A program made the position numbers and the translations under genes. A stretch of 59,190 nucleotides of DNA from an uncultured Opitutaceae bacterium (GTDB lineage: Bacteria > Verrucomicrobiota > Verrucomicrobiia > Opitutales > Opitutaceae): positions 1-59,190 of the forward strand of contig CALAOT010000019.1 of assembly GCA_937889545.1 (NCBI GenBank), given 5' to 3'. Shown here in pieces: positions 1 through 6,236 of this stretch; positions within the stretch are counted from its first letter, which is position 1, and every line of letters starts with the position of its first letter. The notes beneath the pieces were generated by a model. It was not told where the DNA came from. It made no database searches and saw nothing but the letters and a program-made list of their open reading frames with translations.

Positions 1-142
1 ATTACGGCAGCATGTGTCATGCCAATATCTTATTGTTCCTCAATTATTTATGAAATCACGTATCATAATAACAACGTCACGAAATCGACGGCCGTCGGCC
101 TTATCTTAGCGCCATTCCCATCATGAGTCGTCATATTAAATG
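1..142. other. AT-rich left flank, no gene seen
   Basis: This stretch is clearly more AT-rich than the core genome further right. I see no open reading frame with coding character, no RNA gene and no repeat other than the att copy that begins at 143. It may be the end of a further island unit lying outside the window. Confidence 0.5.
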
Positions 143-174
143 AAAATGGTCGGGCCGGAGAGATTCGAACTCTC
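143..174. repeat. att direct repeat copy 1 (tRNA-Pro 3' end)
   Basis: These 32 bases are identical to 2175-2206 and 6135-6166. They hold the encoded CCA, the 3' acceptor strand and the T-arm of tRNA-Pro on the minus strand plus four A bases outside the tRNA. Only the 3' part of the tRNA is present, as expected for the distal attachment site of an integrated element. In the integrase reading frame the sequence past this copy gives only a few codons before a stop (TAA at 197-199). Confidence 0.9.
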
Positions 175-299
175 CATCATGGATTTCCAACAGGCATAAA
201 CCAACGACTAAGAAAAGCCCGTGCCCATCCAACACATAGATTCACACGCATCCAAATTTAGGTCCTGGAGAATCGTCACGTCGTCTATGAGTTCACCAC

Positions 300-728
300 A
301 TGGCAATTGCCACGCGACAGATCGCAAGACGAGCCTCATACGAACGTGCAGCCAGGTTTCGGAAAGACACCCAAAACCACATGGGCATTCCGCATCTGGC
401 ACCAGCTTGGGCCAAGTTGCTCATCTCAGGAATTCCCAACCTTCCGGCTCTGCGTTCGCTCGGCAACCTGGGCTGTGTGCGTCCGGTTGTTGTGATCGGC
501 ACCCGTGAGTACATCGAACGCGGCGAGGATCCCAGCAGCGTCGTTCCCAAGACCTTCCTGGCGACGCTGGCGGCCCAGGAAGCCCGTTTCGATATGCCGG
601 TGGTGTTCTTCACTTCACCGGAAGAGGCGAGGCGCCTAATCGAAGGCTGGGCTTTCTCGTACGCCCGCGAACTGGTCGTGAACCTCAAAGGCCTTGCCCG
701 CGCCACCAAAGGGCGCACGGCGGCCTAA
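300..728 (+). pseudogene. C-terminal fragment of an ERCC4-domain nuclease-like protein
   Basis: The 142-residue frame resembles the C-terminal half of the ERCC4-like nucleases common on islands of Planctomycetes and Verrucomicrobia. The matching part is the stretch around VVPKTFLATLAAQEARFDMP (about residues 80-105), followed by a helix ending in SYAREL. In intact members this follows the catalytic ERK-x3-D core. No such motif occurs in the N-terminal part here, so the nuclease centre is missing and the gene is probably a remnant. The family call is from remembered sequence patterns. The first 60 residues may not be real coding sequence. Confidence 0.45.
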
Positions 729-874
729 AGTATGATTGCGTGACGCGTTGGTCATGGCTACCGCGTATCTATCTCAACTAACAACTACCAACTACTCACA
801 GCGCCTGTCCGGAATATTGGGCCCAAGCGCCAAACTTGAGCCTGGGGAATGGTATTCTTGTCCCCCAAAACGCT

Positions 875-2176
875 ATGAGCAGCCCTTCTCACGATGGCCG
901 CAGGTCACAACAATACTGCCATGCGATTCCCGCCAAACGTCCCCGTTCTAGAATTGATCTTGTCGACGCTCTCCGTGGCTCTGCCCTGCTCGGCCTGCTC
1001 CTCCTGCATTGTGTCGAACATTTCGGCGTCGCGCACTATGCTCGACAGTCTCCAGCCTGGCTGAAGCAGATCGATGCGGCGACCATCTGGGCGGCGCATT
1101 ACCTGATGGCGGATAAAGCCTACGCGATTTTCGCCCTCCTGTTCGGATTCAGCTTCTTCCTTATCCTGGACGGCGCGGCCCAGCGCGGCGTGGACGGTCG
1201 CGGACGCTACCTCTGGCGCCTCGGCGTGCTGGGCATCATCGGCTACCTGCATTGCATCATCTACCGAGGAGACTTCCTTCTGGTCCTCGCCCTGGTTGGA
1301 TTGCCGCTGGTGCTCTTCTATTATGCTGACACCAAGCTCATCGGTATCCTTGCCGCCATCCTACTCTTGCTCCCAGGCCCGTCCTTATGGAAAGCATTAG
1401 GCAGTCTGAGCGGCGGCCACGTCCCAGCGCAAATCCTTCACTGGGAACATTCCGAGGAGATGAACCATGTCTATGTCGGTGGATCTTTCGCCGCGACGTG
1501 CGCCTTCAATCTGTGGAAAGGGCAGATGTTTCGTTTCTGGTACACCATCGAGAGCGGACGCTACCTGCATATGGCGGGGCTCTTCCTTTGCGGTCTGCTC
1601 CTGGGCCGTAGCCGCGTTTTCGAAGACTCCATCCGTTCCCTGCGGTTTGGAAGGCGTGTAGCGATCCTTGGACTCGTGGGACTCGCAATCTATTATCTGC
1701 TCAAACACCAGGTCGGTAGCTGGGGGTTCTCCGGCATGGCGCGGCATACGCTCGGCAATGTTGCAAGGTCCTATCGCAATCTCTCCCAGATGGCGCTTTG
1801 GCTCGGTGGATTCGTGTGGCTCTACTGTGGCACCAGGGTCAGGCCGCTGTTGCTGCTCCTAGCTCCCTATGGCCGCATGAGCTTGACGAGTTATGTGGCC
1901 CAGGCAGTTGTGGGGGTTCCTCTGTTCTACGGTTTCGGACTGGCGCTGTTCCGGAACATGGGGCCGTTCTATAGCATTCTCTATGGGGTCGCGTTCTTTG
2001 TCATTCAATGCACTTTCGCGCATCTCTGGCTGATGCGCTTCTACTACGGCCCGTTGGAGTGGTTATGGCGTGCAGCCACCTTCTTGTCTTTCGCCATACC
2101 GATGCGAAAGCTGGATCAGAAACAAATTCCGGAATCGGCACCAGCCGCCGGGAGTCGCTACGAGCGGTTTTGGTAA
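875..2176 (+). CDS. DUF418 family polytopic membrane protein
   Basis: A 433-residue integral membrane protein. The start RIDLVDALRGSALLGLLLLH (about residues 23-42) and the C-terminal GPLEWLWRAATFL are hallmarks of the DUF418 family (YeiB-like), related to acyltransferase-3 membrane proteins. About ten hydrophobic segments are visible. No enzymatic role is established for most members. I chose ATG 875 over the upstream TTG 836 because it leaves a short hydrophilic leader before the conserved first helix. The last 20 residues or so look foreign to the family: they are read in another frame from an integrase-gene scar, and the stop codon overlaps att copy 2 by two bases. Confidence 0.75.
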   Translation: MSSPSHDGRRSQQYCHAIPAKRPRSRIDLVDALRGSALLGLLLLHCVEHFGVAHYARQSPAWLKQIDAATIWAAHYLMADKAYAIFALLFGFSFFLILDGAAQRGVDGRGRYLWRLGVLGIIGYLHCIIYRGDFLLVLALVGLPLVLFYYADTKLIGILAAILLLLPGPSLWKALGSLSGGHVPAQILHWEHSEEMNHVYVGGSFAATCAFNLWKGQMFRFWYTIESGRYLHMAGLFLCGLLLGRSRVFEDSIRSLRFGRRVAILGLVGLAIYYLLKHQVGSWGFSGMARHTLGNVARSYRNLSQMALWLGGFVWLYCGTRVRPLLLLLAPYGRMSLTSYVAQAVVGVPLFYGFGLALFRNMGPFYSILYGVAFFVIQCTFAHLWLMRFYYGPLEWLWRAATFLSFAIPMRKLDQKQIPESAPAAGSRYERFW

Positions 2177-2177
2177 A
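2112..2177 (+). pseudogene. Scar of an integrase 3' end before att copy 2
   Basis: Read in the frame that enters att copy 2, this stretch encodes a linker ending GVATSGFGK just before MVGPERFEL. The intact integrase at 4899 ends its linker with SVASSRLSK at the equivalent place before att copy 3. The two share the V-A-x-S pattern and the final Lys codon in the same phase. This suggests that unit A once had an integrase gene that also read through its att site, and that a deletion joined its 3' end to the DUF418 gene. The similarity is short, so the reading is tentative. Confidence 0.45.
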
Positions 2178-2206
2178 ATGGTCGGGCCGGAGAGATTCGA
2201 ACTCTC
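2175..2206. repeat. att direct repeat copy 2 (tRNA-Pro 3' end)
   Basis: Same 32-base core as at 143 and 6135. It separates unit A from unit B. In the integrase frame it encodes MVGPERFEL and is followed by an uninterrupted 97-codon frame that ends at 2501. It is therefore the left attachment site of unit B. Confidence 0.9.
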
Positions 2207-2501
2207 TCCACAGCTTCCAGAAGGTGTTGATTCAGGGGTAAAAGATGGCGGTGGGCATACGTCGGACGCACAACCGACCGCACACGGAGAAGCTGAAGCG
2301 TTAGGACAACCTGAACCGGACACTTCCGGTTACGATCCGGATGCAATCTTTGAGTTACTTCCTCCGTTAGGGGATTCCGGGAGGGGTGACGATCTTGATC
2401 CAGAATTGCGGGAGTTTGTCTCGAATTGGCCCAATCTAGATCGGGACATTAAGCTGATCATTCTAGGGCTCGCTAGGCCCTGGAGGGGTGATGGCTCATG
2501 A
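2178..2501 (+). CDS. Displaced C-terminal tail of the unit B integrase
   Basis: The frame runs from the ATG inside att copy 2 to a TGA that overlaps the ATG of rep (ATGA, 2498-2501). It encodes 107 residues. The last third, with LDPELREFVSNWPNLDRD and then a hydrophobic helix, resembles the C-terminal end of many planctomycete and verrucomicrobial tyrosine integrases (an acidic helix, a WP-x-L motif, then a short helix). It has no start or ribosome binding site of its own outside att. Joined at att to codons 1-413 of the integrase at 4899, it would give a 520-residue protein. A GGAGGGG at 2482-2488, inside the tail, serves the rep start. Confidence 0.75.
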   Translation: MVGPERFELSPQLPEGVDSGVKDGGGHTSDAQPTAHGEAEALGQPEPDTSGYDPDAIFELLPPLGDSGRGDDLDPELREFVSNWPNLDRDIKLIILGLARPWRGDGS

Positions 2502-3499
2502 ACGCCATCGCAGAGGCCCTTGGCAGCGATTCTTTGGGCATTGGAGGGCCGGGGACGGGTGCGGAGCGGGCGCCGCAGGCGCCCGCCCGCCCCGCCCCGG
2601 CCCTTCCTTGTCTACAGAGTGAACAACTCAATTGGAGAGGAGGGAGGTCACAGAAGAAGAGAAGGAGAAGATTAGAAATTGAAATCAATGGGCTGGCGTT
2701 GGTGTACAGCTTCGAGCGCTTAGCGTTCTTCACCGCCACGTTTCCTGATAATGTGCGCTCAATCAAAGAAGCTCAAAGGCGTTTCAACTCGATGAATACA
2801 AACGCGATGCGAGGTCGGTTTCTTGCATGGGCAAGCGTCGTCCAAAGACACAGGGACGGCCGGATACACCTGCACCTGGTGGTCGTCTGCAAGAAGGACG
2901 TGAGAACCGGCTTCGATTTCGTCGCAGTGAAAGGACGGGACTATTCGTCAGCATCGGCCTATCTCAAAGCTGAATGGAAATTCTGGCGCAAGAATGCGCC
3001 AAAGTACGGCTTTGGTCGCATGGAACTTCTTCCTGTTAGGACATCGGTCGAACGATTTGCGGGCTACGTGTCGCGCTATCTAACCCGCCAGGACGGCACC
3101 CGCCGCGCGGAGAAGGGTGCAAGGCTCATTCGCTATTCAAGGGGCTGGAAGACGGTCTACGGGGCTTTCTCATGGGTGCCAGACCGATCGCTCATTGATC
3201 GGGTACAGGCTCAAGAGGACGAGGCATTTCGTAGATTAGGAATTCGAAACGTCTTTGACGCCGAGTCCCGTTGGGGCCGGGGATGGCGTCGGCATTTTAA
3301 TAGGCTATTCTACACGGATCGAGATACCTTCTCGACCATTGTGCACGATGCGGAGCGTAGCCTAGAATTTTTTGACGGCATTGATTTTGCAATCACTGAA
3401 GCCTGGACCGAATGGGACAAACGGGCCGCGGCAGCTGCGGAGTTGCTGGCGTATCAGAAACGATGCGACGAGGCGTATGCCTTTCAGGCAGTGGGTTGA
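2498..3499 (+). CDS. rep: HUH-type rolling-circle replication initiator-like protein
   Basis: A 333-residue protein with the signature parts of HUH endonucleases. The metal-binding motif is RIHLHLVVV with His124 and His126. About 65 residues later comes GYVSRYLTR, with Tyr190 and Tyr194 spaced Y-x3-Y, as in phiX174-type and related Reps. Such proteins nick one strand at an origin and stay bound to the 5' end. A basic patch (SQKKRRRR, about residues 50-57) precedes the domain and suits DNA binding. The start has a Shine-Dalgarno GGAGGGG nine bases upstream and overlaps the integrase tail stop. In the integrated state its upstream region is unit A instead of the int operon. The family call rests on motifs only. 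Confidence 0.7.
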   Translation: MNAIAEALGSDSLGIGGPGTGAERAPQAPARPAPALPCLQSEQLNWRGGRSQKKRRRRLEIEINGLALVYSFERLAFFTATFPDNVRSIKEAQRRFNSMNTNAMRGRFLAWASVVQRHRDGRIHLHLVVVCKKDVRTGFDFVAVKGRDYSSASAYLKAEWKFWRKNAPKYGFGRMELLPVRTSVERFAGYVSRYLTRQDGTRRAEKGARLIRYSRGWKTVYGAFSWVPDRSLIDRVQAQEDEAFRRLGIRNVFDAESRWGRGWRRHFNRLFYTDRDTFSTIVHDAERSLEFFDGIDFAITEAWTEWDKRAAAAAELLAYQKRCDEAYAFQAVG

Positions 3500-3711
3500 C
3501 GACGACTTCGTTGGAGCTCCGCCACAAGCCAACGCCGCAATCGCGCAAACACGGTGGATAAGTTCGCTTCCTTGATATTCCGGGCGCGAATACCGTTTTG
3601 CTTTACCCAATAGCGGCTAGTTAAGGGCCGGGGCACCAGTTCAATCTTGAGCGCCCGGCTTGTTAGGTTATCTCTTATAGAAATTCTGAAGCGCGCTTTC
3701 TGCCGTGCCAT
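3484..3711 (-). CDS. Possible small basic protein of unknown function
   Basis: A 75-residue frame from ATG 3711, beginning MARQKARFRISIRDNL and ending near LRRWLVAELQRSRRQ. It is rich in Arg and Lys and could bind nucleic acid. A longer frame starts at TTG 3753 and would add a CEIC motif. It runs against rep and overlaps its last 16 bases. I do not recognise the family. It fills the otherwise empty stretch between rep and the gene at 3820. Confidence 0.35.
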   Translation of the reverse strand: MARQKARFRISIRDNLTSRALKIELVPRPLTSRYWVKQNGIRARNIKEANLSTVFARLRRWLVAELQRSRRQPTA

Positions 3712-3797
3712 AACGGCGCATAAGAAATCCGTACCGCAGATTTCACAACCCAAATACCTGCTGATGGATATGCAATGTAGGCTTACAAACAGCGCGG

Positions 3798-3803
3798 TAT
3801 AAT
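3798..3803 (+). promoter_or_regulatory. Candidate -10 box before the small membrane protein
   Basis: A perfect TATAAT lies 16 bases upstream of ATG 3820. No convincing -35 box is found at 16-18 bases. It suggests that the membrane-protein gene has its own promoter and is not read from rep. Confidence 0.4.
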
Positions 3804-3819
3804 CAACGTTCGGAAGCTG

Positions 3820-4161
3820 ATGAAAAAACTCGTGGCGCTAATCTCCATTGGCGCAGGCGTCTTAGTGGCAGAGCATGCGTTGGTGCGGCTTTACCGGGTT
3901 TGGTGGGTTAGGTGGTATCCGGGCATATTTGATCTCCCGATCAACCGTATCCGCCCTCCTAACTTCGTCGTGCGCGACGGTCTCGGCCGCGAGCTAACTG
4001 TTGCGCCCGCTCATTTTGGGTCATTATTCGGCCGCGATCACCTCTGGGCGGGATGGGGCAACTTTGAAATCGACGTATGGGTGCTGCTCGCATCTTCGCT
4101 ATTGGCGTATCTAGCAATTCGTATCGGCGTGCTTCTATTTGAAAAATCCGTTACTCGATAG
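3820..4161 (+). CDS. Small two-helix membrane protein of unknown function
   Basis: A 113-residue protein with a hydrophobic N-terminal segment after MKK (residues 4-20), a central loop rich in Trp, Arg and Pro, and a second hydrophobic segment near the C-terminus (VLLASSLLAYLAIRIGVLLF). The layout suggests two membrane helices with a soluble loop between them. I recognise no family. Inside a rolling-circle-type element such a protein could act in cell entry, exclusion or copy control, but nothing in the sequence decides this. A purine-rich CGGAAG lies just before the start. Confidence 0.6.
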   Translation: MKKLVALISIGAGVLVAEHALVRLYRVWWVRWYPGIFDLPINRIRPPNFVVRDGLGRELTVAPAHFGSLFGRDHLWAGWGNFEIDVWVLLASSLLAYLAIRIGVLLFEKSVTR

Positions 4162-4227
4162 ATCGGATGACGGAGTATTATCTCAGCTTTCCGAACCAAC
4201 TACCGGATCCGACGTCTCCGTCTGTCA

Positions 4228-4251
4228 CACCTCCTGCTGGGGCAGGAGGTG
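4228..4251. repeat. Perfect 10-bp hairpin, candidate replication origin or terminator
   Basis: The arms CACCTCCTGC (4228-4237) and GCAGGAGGTG (4242-4251) are perfectly complementary around a four-base loop. No T-run follows on either strand, so a standard intrinsic terminator is unlikely. Since the element encodes a HUH nuclease, which often nicks in or near a hairpin, this is the best candidate for a double-strand origin. The region 4162-4372 holds no gene. Confidence 0.5.
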
Positions 4252-4324
4252 CGCCATCCGTCGCCGCGGATCATTAGGACGTTGTCGCTTAGTGTCGCGT
4301 TGAGGCGCGTCATAAGGCGTTTTT

Positions 4325-4372
4325 TGGCGTCTTTATTTGACTTTAGGGGGTTTTGGACGCCATTAGTCGACC
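4325..4372 (+). promoter_or_regulatory. Candidate promoter and operator of the RHH-alpA-int operon
   Basis: Inverted arms TGGCGTC (4325-4331) and GACGCCA (4356-4362) flank a TTGACT (4337-4342) that could be a -35 box. A weak -10 candidate CATTAG sits 18 bases further on. The ATG at 4373 follows at once and lacks a Shine-Dalgarno, so the transcript may be nearly leaderless. The ribbon-helix-helix protein encoded next is the natural candidate to bind the inverted repeat. Confidence 0.35.
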
Positions 4373-4681
4373 ATGCCTAAGAAAAAGATGGTTCCCAAAG
4401 ACGAAGCCGAGAAGGAAATTGTTAGGGTCGCCTTCCGTTTTCACGGTCCAGAGTTGGAGCAAATTCGTGAGATCCGGGACATGCTGAATTTAAATTCTGA
4501 GGTCGATGCTGCGCGTTACCTGATGCAACGCGGCTTGGAAGCGATGACGCCGACGCTAATGAGCCGCCGCGTTCAGGTGCAAATGGCGAAGCAAGCCAAT
4601 CCCGAAGAGATACTCAAGAAACTGGCAGAGCAAGGGATCTACGAGGCTCCGCCGAAGGTTTACGTGGAGCCACCGAAATGA
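4373..4681 (+). CDS. Ribbon-helix-helix-like DNA-binding protein
   Basis: A 102-residue protein. Residues 17-60 follow the ribbon-helix-helix pattern: a short strand VRVAFRF, helix PELEQIREIRDML, a turn, and helix EVDAARYLMQRGLEAM. Such proteins are dimeric repressors or partition and relaxosome accessory factors. The C-terminal part is charged and unassigned. Its stop overlaps the next start by ATGA (4678-4681). As the first gene of the operon it is likely an autoregulator of alpA, int and, in the circular form, rep. Confidence 0.65.
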   Translation: MPKKKMVPKDEAEKEIVRVAFRFHGPELEQIREIRDMLNLNSEVDAARYLMQRGLEAMTPTLMSRRVQVQMAKQANPEEILKKLAEQGIYEAPPKVYVEPPK

Positions 4682-4902
4682 GTGCGACTAAAGAACCACC
4701 AGGGGGCACCTGCCTTCTTACCAAGGGACAAACCGCTCAAAGGCTTGCCATCTCCAAGCGAACATTGGAACGGCTTATCGCTCACCGTGAATTCCCTCGT
4801 CCGTTGAAGATCGGTCGCTCCTCTCGGGTTCCAATTGAGGATGTGGCGGCATACCTAGAGCGCCTGCAAACGCAGCGTTCAGAGCAAGGAGGGACATCAT
4901 GA
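4678..4902 (+). CDS. AlpA/excisionase-like helix-turn-helix protein
   Basis: A 74-residue protein of the HTH_17/AlpA kind. LLTKGQTAQRLAISKRTLER is a winged-helix recognition unit, followed by the typical PRPLKIGRSSRVPIEDVAAY wing. Such proteins often act as recombination directionality factors or transcription activators of the neighbouring integrase. It overlaps both neighbours by ATGA, which indicates translational coupling. A GGAG at 4666-4669 could serve as its ribosome binding site. Confidence 0.8.
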   Translation: MSATKEPPGGTCLLTKGQTAQRLAISKRTLERLIAHREFPRPLKIGRSSRVPIEDVAAYLERLQTQRSEQGGTS

Positions 4903-6236
4903 TTCGATACGTTTTTCAGCCGGTATCGCATGGCAAACGGTCGCGCCTTTGGTCTGCAAGAGTTCGGCTCGATGGTTGCTTCACGCCCCGCACCTACCCT
5001 CTTCACGTAGCCGACAAACGCGTTGCTGAACAAAAGCTGGAAAAGCTCGTCCAGGAGCTCGAACGAGAAGCGGCTGGTATCTTATCACCAAAACTAGTGC
5101 GGGAAGCGGCCCAGACACCTATTGCGGGCCATCTAGAGGCATTCCTCGCGGATCGTGGGGCCGAGGGACGGTCCAAGAATACCCTGAGCAAATATCGCAA
5201 CAGTATCCCGAAGCTGTGTGAGCGGTGCGGATGGGTCATGGAACGCGATGTCACGGCTCAATCGTTCACGGCGTGGCGGGCGGGTTGCGGTCTTAGCGCA
5301 AAGACGGTCAACGATCTGCTTGGAGCGATGAAAAACTTGCTCAATTGGATGGAGGGACAAGGGCTGATCCTCTCGAATCCCCTTTCGCACGTCCAAAAGG
5401 TCGAAAATCGTTCGCAAGAGTCGTTTCGTAGGGCGCTCTCGGCCGTTGAGTGTCAAAAACTGCTTGCCGCTGCGCCATTTCACAGGTCGGTCATCTACTT
5501 GACGGCGCTTTACACGGGTCTCCGGCGAGCGGAATTGAACGGGCTCAAGTGGGCCGATTTCGAGCTTACCGCAACCCCGCCATGTCTTCGGGTGCCTTCG
5601 TCAATCTCGAAGAACCGAAAGGCGTCGGTGCATTATCTGAGGCCCGAACTAGTAGCGGCGTTAGAGAAGTTTCGCTCAGGGGATGCTCGGCCGGCCGACA
5701 CGGTGTTTCGCGGCAAGGTGCCAAGAGTGCGGACGTTGAAGGGTGATTTGAAACGTGCCGGGATTCCCTTCGAGGACGAGCGGGGCCAGCGAGCCGACTT
5801 TCACGCCTTGCGGACCACTCTTGCTACAATGTTGGCGGCCAAGGGCGTTTCCCTTCAGGCAAGCAAGGCGCTGATGCGCCACAGCGATGTTAAGCTGACG
5901 CTCAAGGTCTATACCGACGAATCGCATTTGCCGCTTATTCAAGCGATGGATACCCTACCCTCGCTAAGCGTCCCCAATCATTCCGCACAACTGACCGCAC
6001 AAGCTGGGGACTCTTTGGGGCGCGAGGCGTCGAATGGTGTCGCGTCGAGTCGTTCAAGAGAACTCTCGCAAGTCTCTCCACTTGACCCGTCTGGGCGCGA
6101 AAAAGCGGCTAGTGTCGCGTCCAGCCGCTTATCGAAAATGGTCGGGCCGGAGAGATTCGAACTCTCGACCTCTTGCACCCCATGCAAGCGCGCTACCAGG
6201 CTACGCTACGGCCCGAACAAGAGAACGGTCAGCTAG
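4899..6236 (+). CDS. int: Tyrosine site-specific integrase, integrated (tail-swapped) form
   Basis: A tyrosine recombinase with a SAM-like core-binding domain (about residues 75-165) and a catalytic domain. The catalytic set is complete: Arg209 in TGLRRAEL, His302 and Arg305 in HALR, His328 in MRHSD and Tyr338 in VYTDES. A strong AAGGAGGG lies five bases before the start. A low-complexity linker (about 340-413) leads straight into att copy 3. The last residues are read from the complement of tRNA-Pro and stop at 6236, overlapping the end of nth. These 22 residues are therefore host-derived. The native tail appears to be the frame at 2207-2501, restored only in the excised circle. Confidence 0.9.
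   Translation: MIRYVFQPVSHGKRSRLWSARVRLDGCFTPRTYPLHVADKRVAEQKLEKLVQELEREAAGILSPKLVREAAQTPIAGHLEAFLADRGAEGRSKNTLSKYRNSIPKLCERCGWVMERDVTAQSFTAWRAGCGLSAKTVNDLLGAMKNLLNWMEGQGLILSNPLSHVQKVENRSQESFRRALSAVECQKLLAAAPFHRSVIYLTALYTGLRRAELNGLKWADFELTATPPCLRVPSSISKNRKASVHYLRPELVAALEKFRSGDARPADTVFRGKVPRVRTLKGDLKRAGIPFEDERGQRADFHALRTTLATMLAAKGVSLQASKALMRHSDVKLTLKVYTDESHLPLIQAMDTLPSLSVPNHSAQLTAQAGDSLGREASNGVASSRSRELSQVSPLDPSGREKAASVASSRLSKMVGPERFELSTSCTPCKRATRLRYGPNKRTVS
6135..6166. repeat. att direct repeat copy 3, within the intact tRNA-Pro
   Basis: The third copy of the 32-base core. It covers the 3' end of the complete tRNA gene and four bases beyond it. Copies 1 and 3 also share the preceding G. It is the right attachment site of unit B and lies inside the integrase frame. 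Confidence 0.9.
6139..6215 (-). tRNA. tRNA-Pro(GGG)
   Basis: A 77-base tRNA on the minus strand. The acceptor stem is CGGGCCG paired with CGGCCCG, the discriminator is A and the CCA is encoded. The anticodon stem CTTGC/GCAAG encloses a seven-base loop with GGG at positions 34-36, and the T-arm is GAGAG-TTCGAAT-CTCTC. It reads proline CCC (and CCU by wobble). It is the integration target of the island, and the element restores its 3' end. Confidence 0.93.

Larger units (their letters stand above)
143..2206. mobile_element. Unit A: decayed att-bounded island unit
   Basis: The unit is bounded by att copies 1 and 2, with a period of 2,032 bp. It contains a C-terminal fragment of an ERCC4-type nuclease and an intact DUF418 membrane protein gene, but no integrase. 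Just before att copy 2 an integrase-like C-terminal linker is still readable in the integrase frame, so an integrase was probably lost by deletion. Bases 175-299 and 729-874 hold nothing I can recognise. It is best read as an older relative of unit B that can no longer move by itself. Confidence 0.6.
2175..6166. mobile_element. Unit B: integrative element with HUH Rep and an integrase split by integration
   Basis: The element has a period of 3,960 bp between att copies 2 and 3 at the 3' end of tRNA-Pro. Its contents from left to right are an integrase C-terminal tail, a HUH-type Rep, a small minus-strand gene, a two-helix membrane protein, a hairpin, a ribbon-helix-helix protein, an AlpA-like protein and a tyrosine integrase. 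In the circular form int joins its tail and then rep, so that RHH, alpA, int and rep lie in a row with ATGA overlaps throughout. No capsid, mating-pair or known relaxase gene is present, so it looks like a minimal integrative plasmid or satellite. GC is lower than in the flanking core. Confidence 0.8.

Noticed and set aside
146-199. MVGPERFEL frames at the att copies as a conserved protein motif
   Set aside because: The residues are a translation of the tRNA-Pro complement. Their conservation comes from the tRNA; only the frame phase and the flanking codons carry information.
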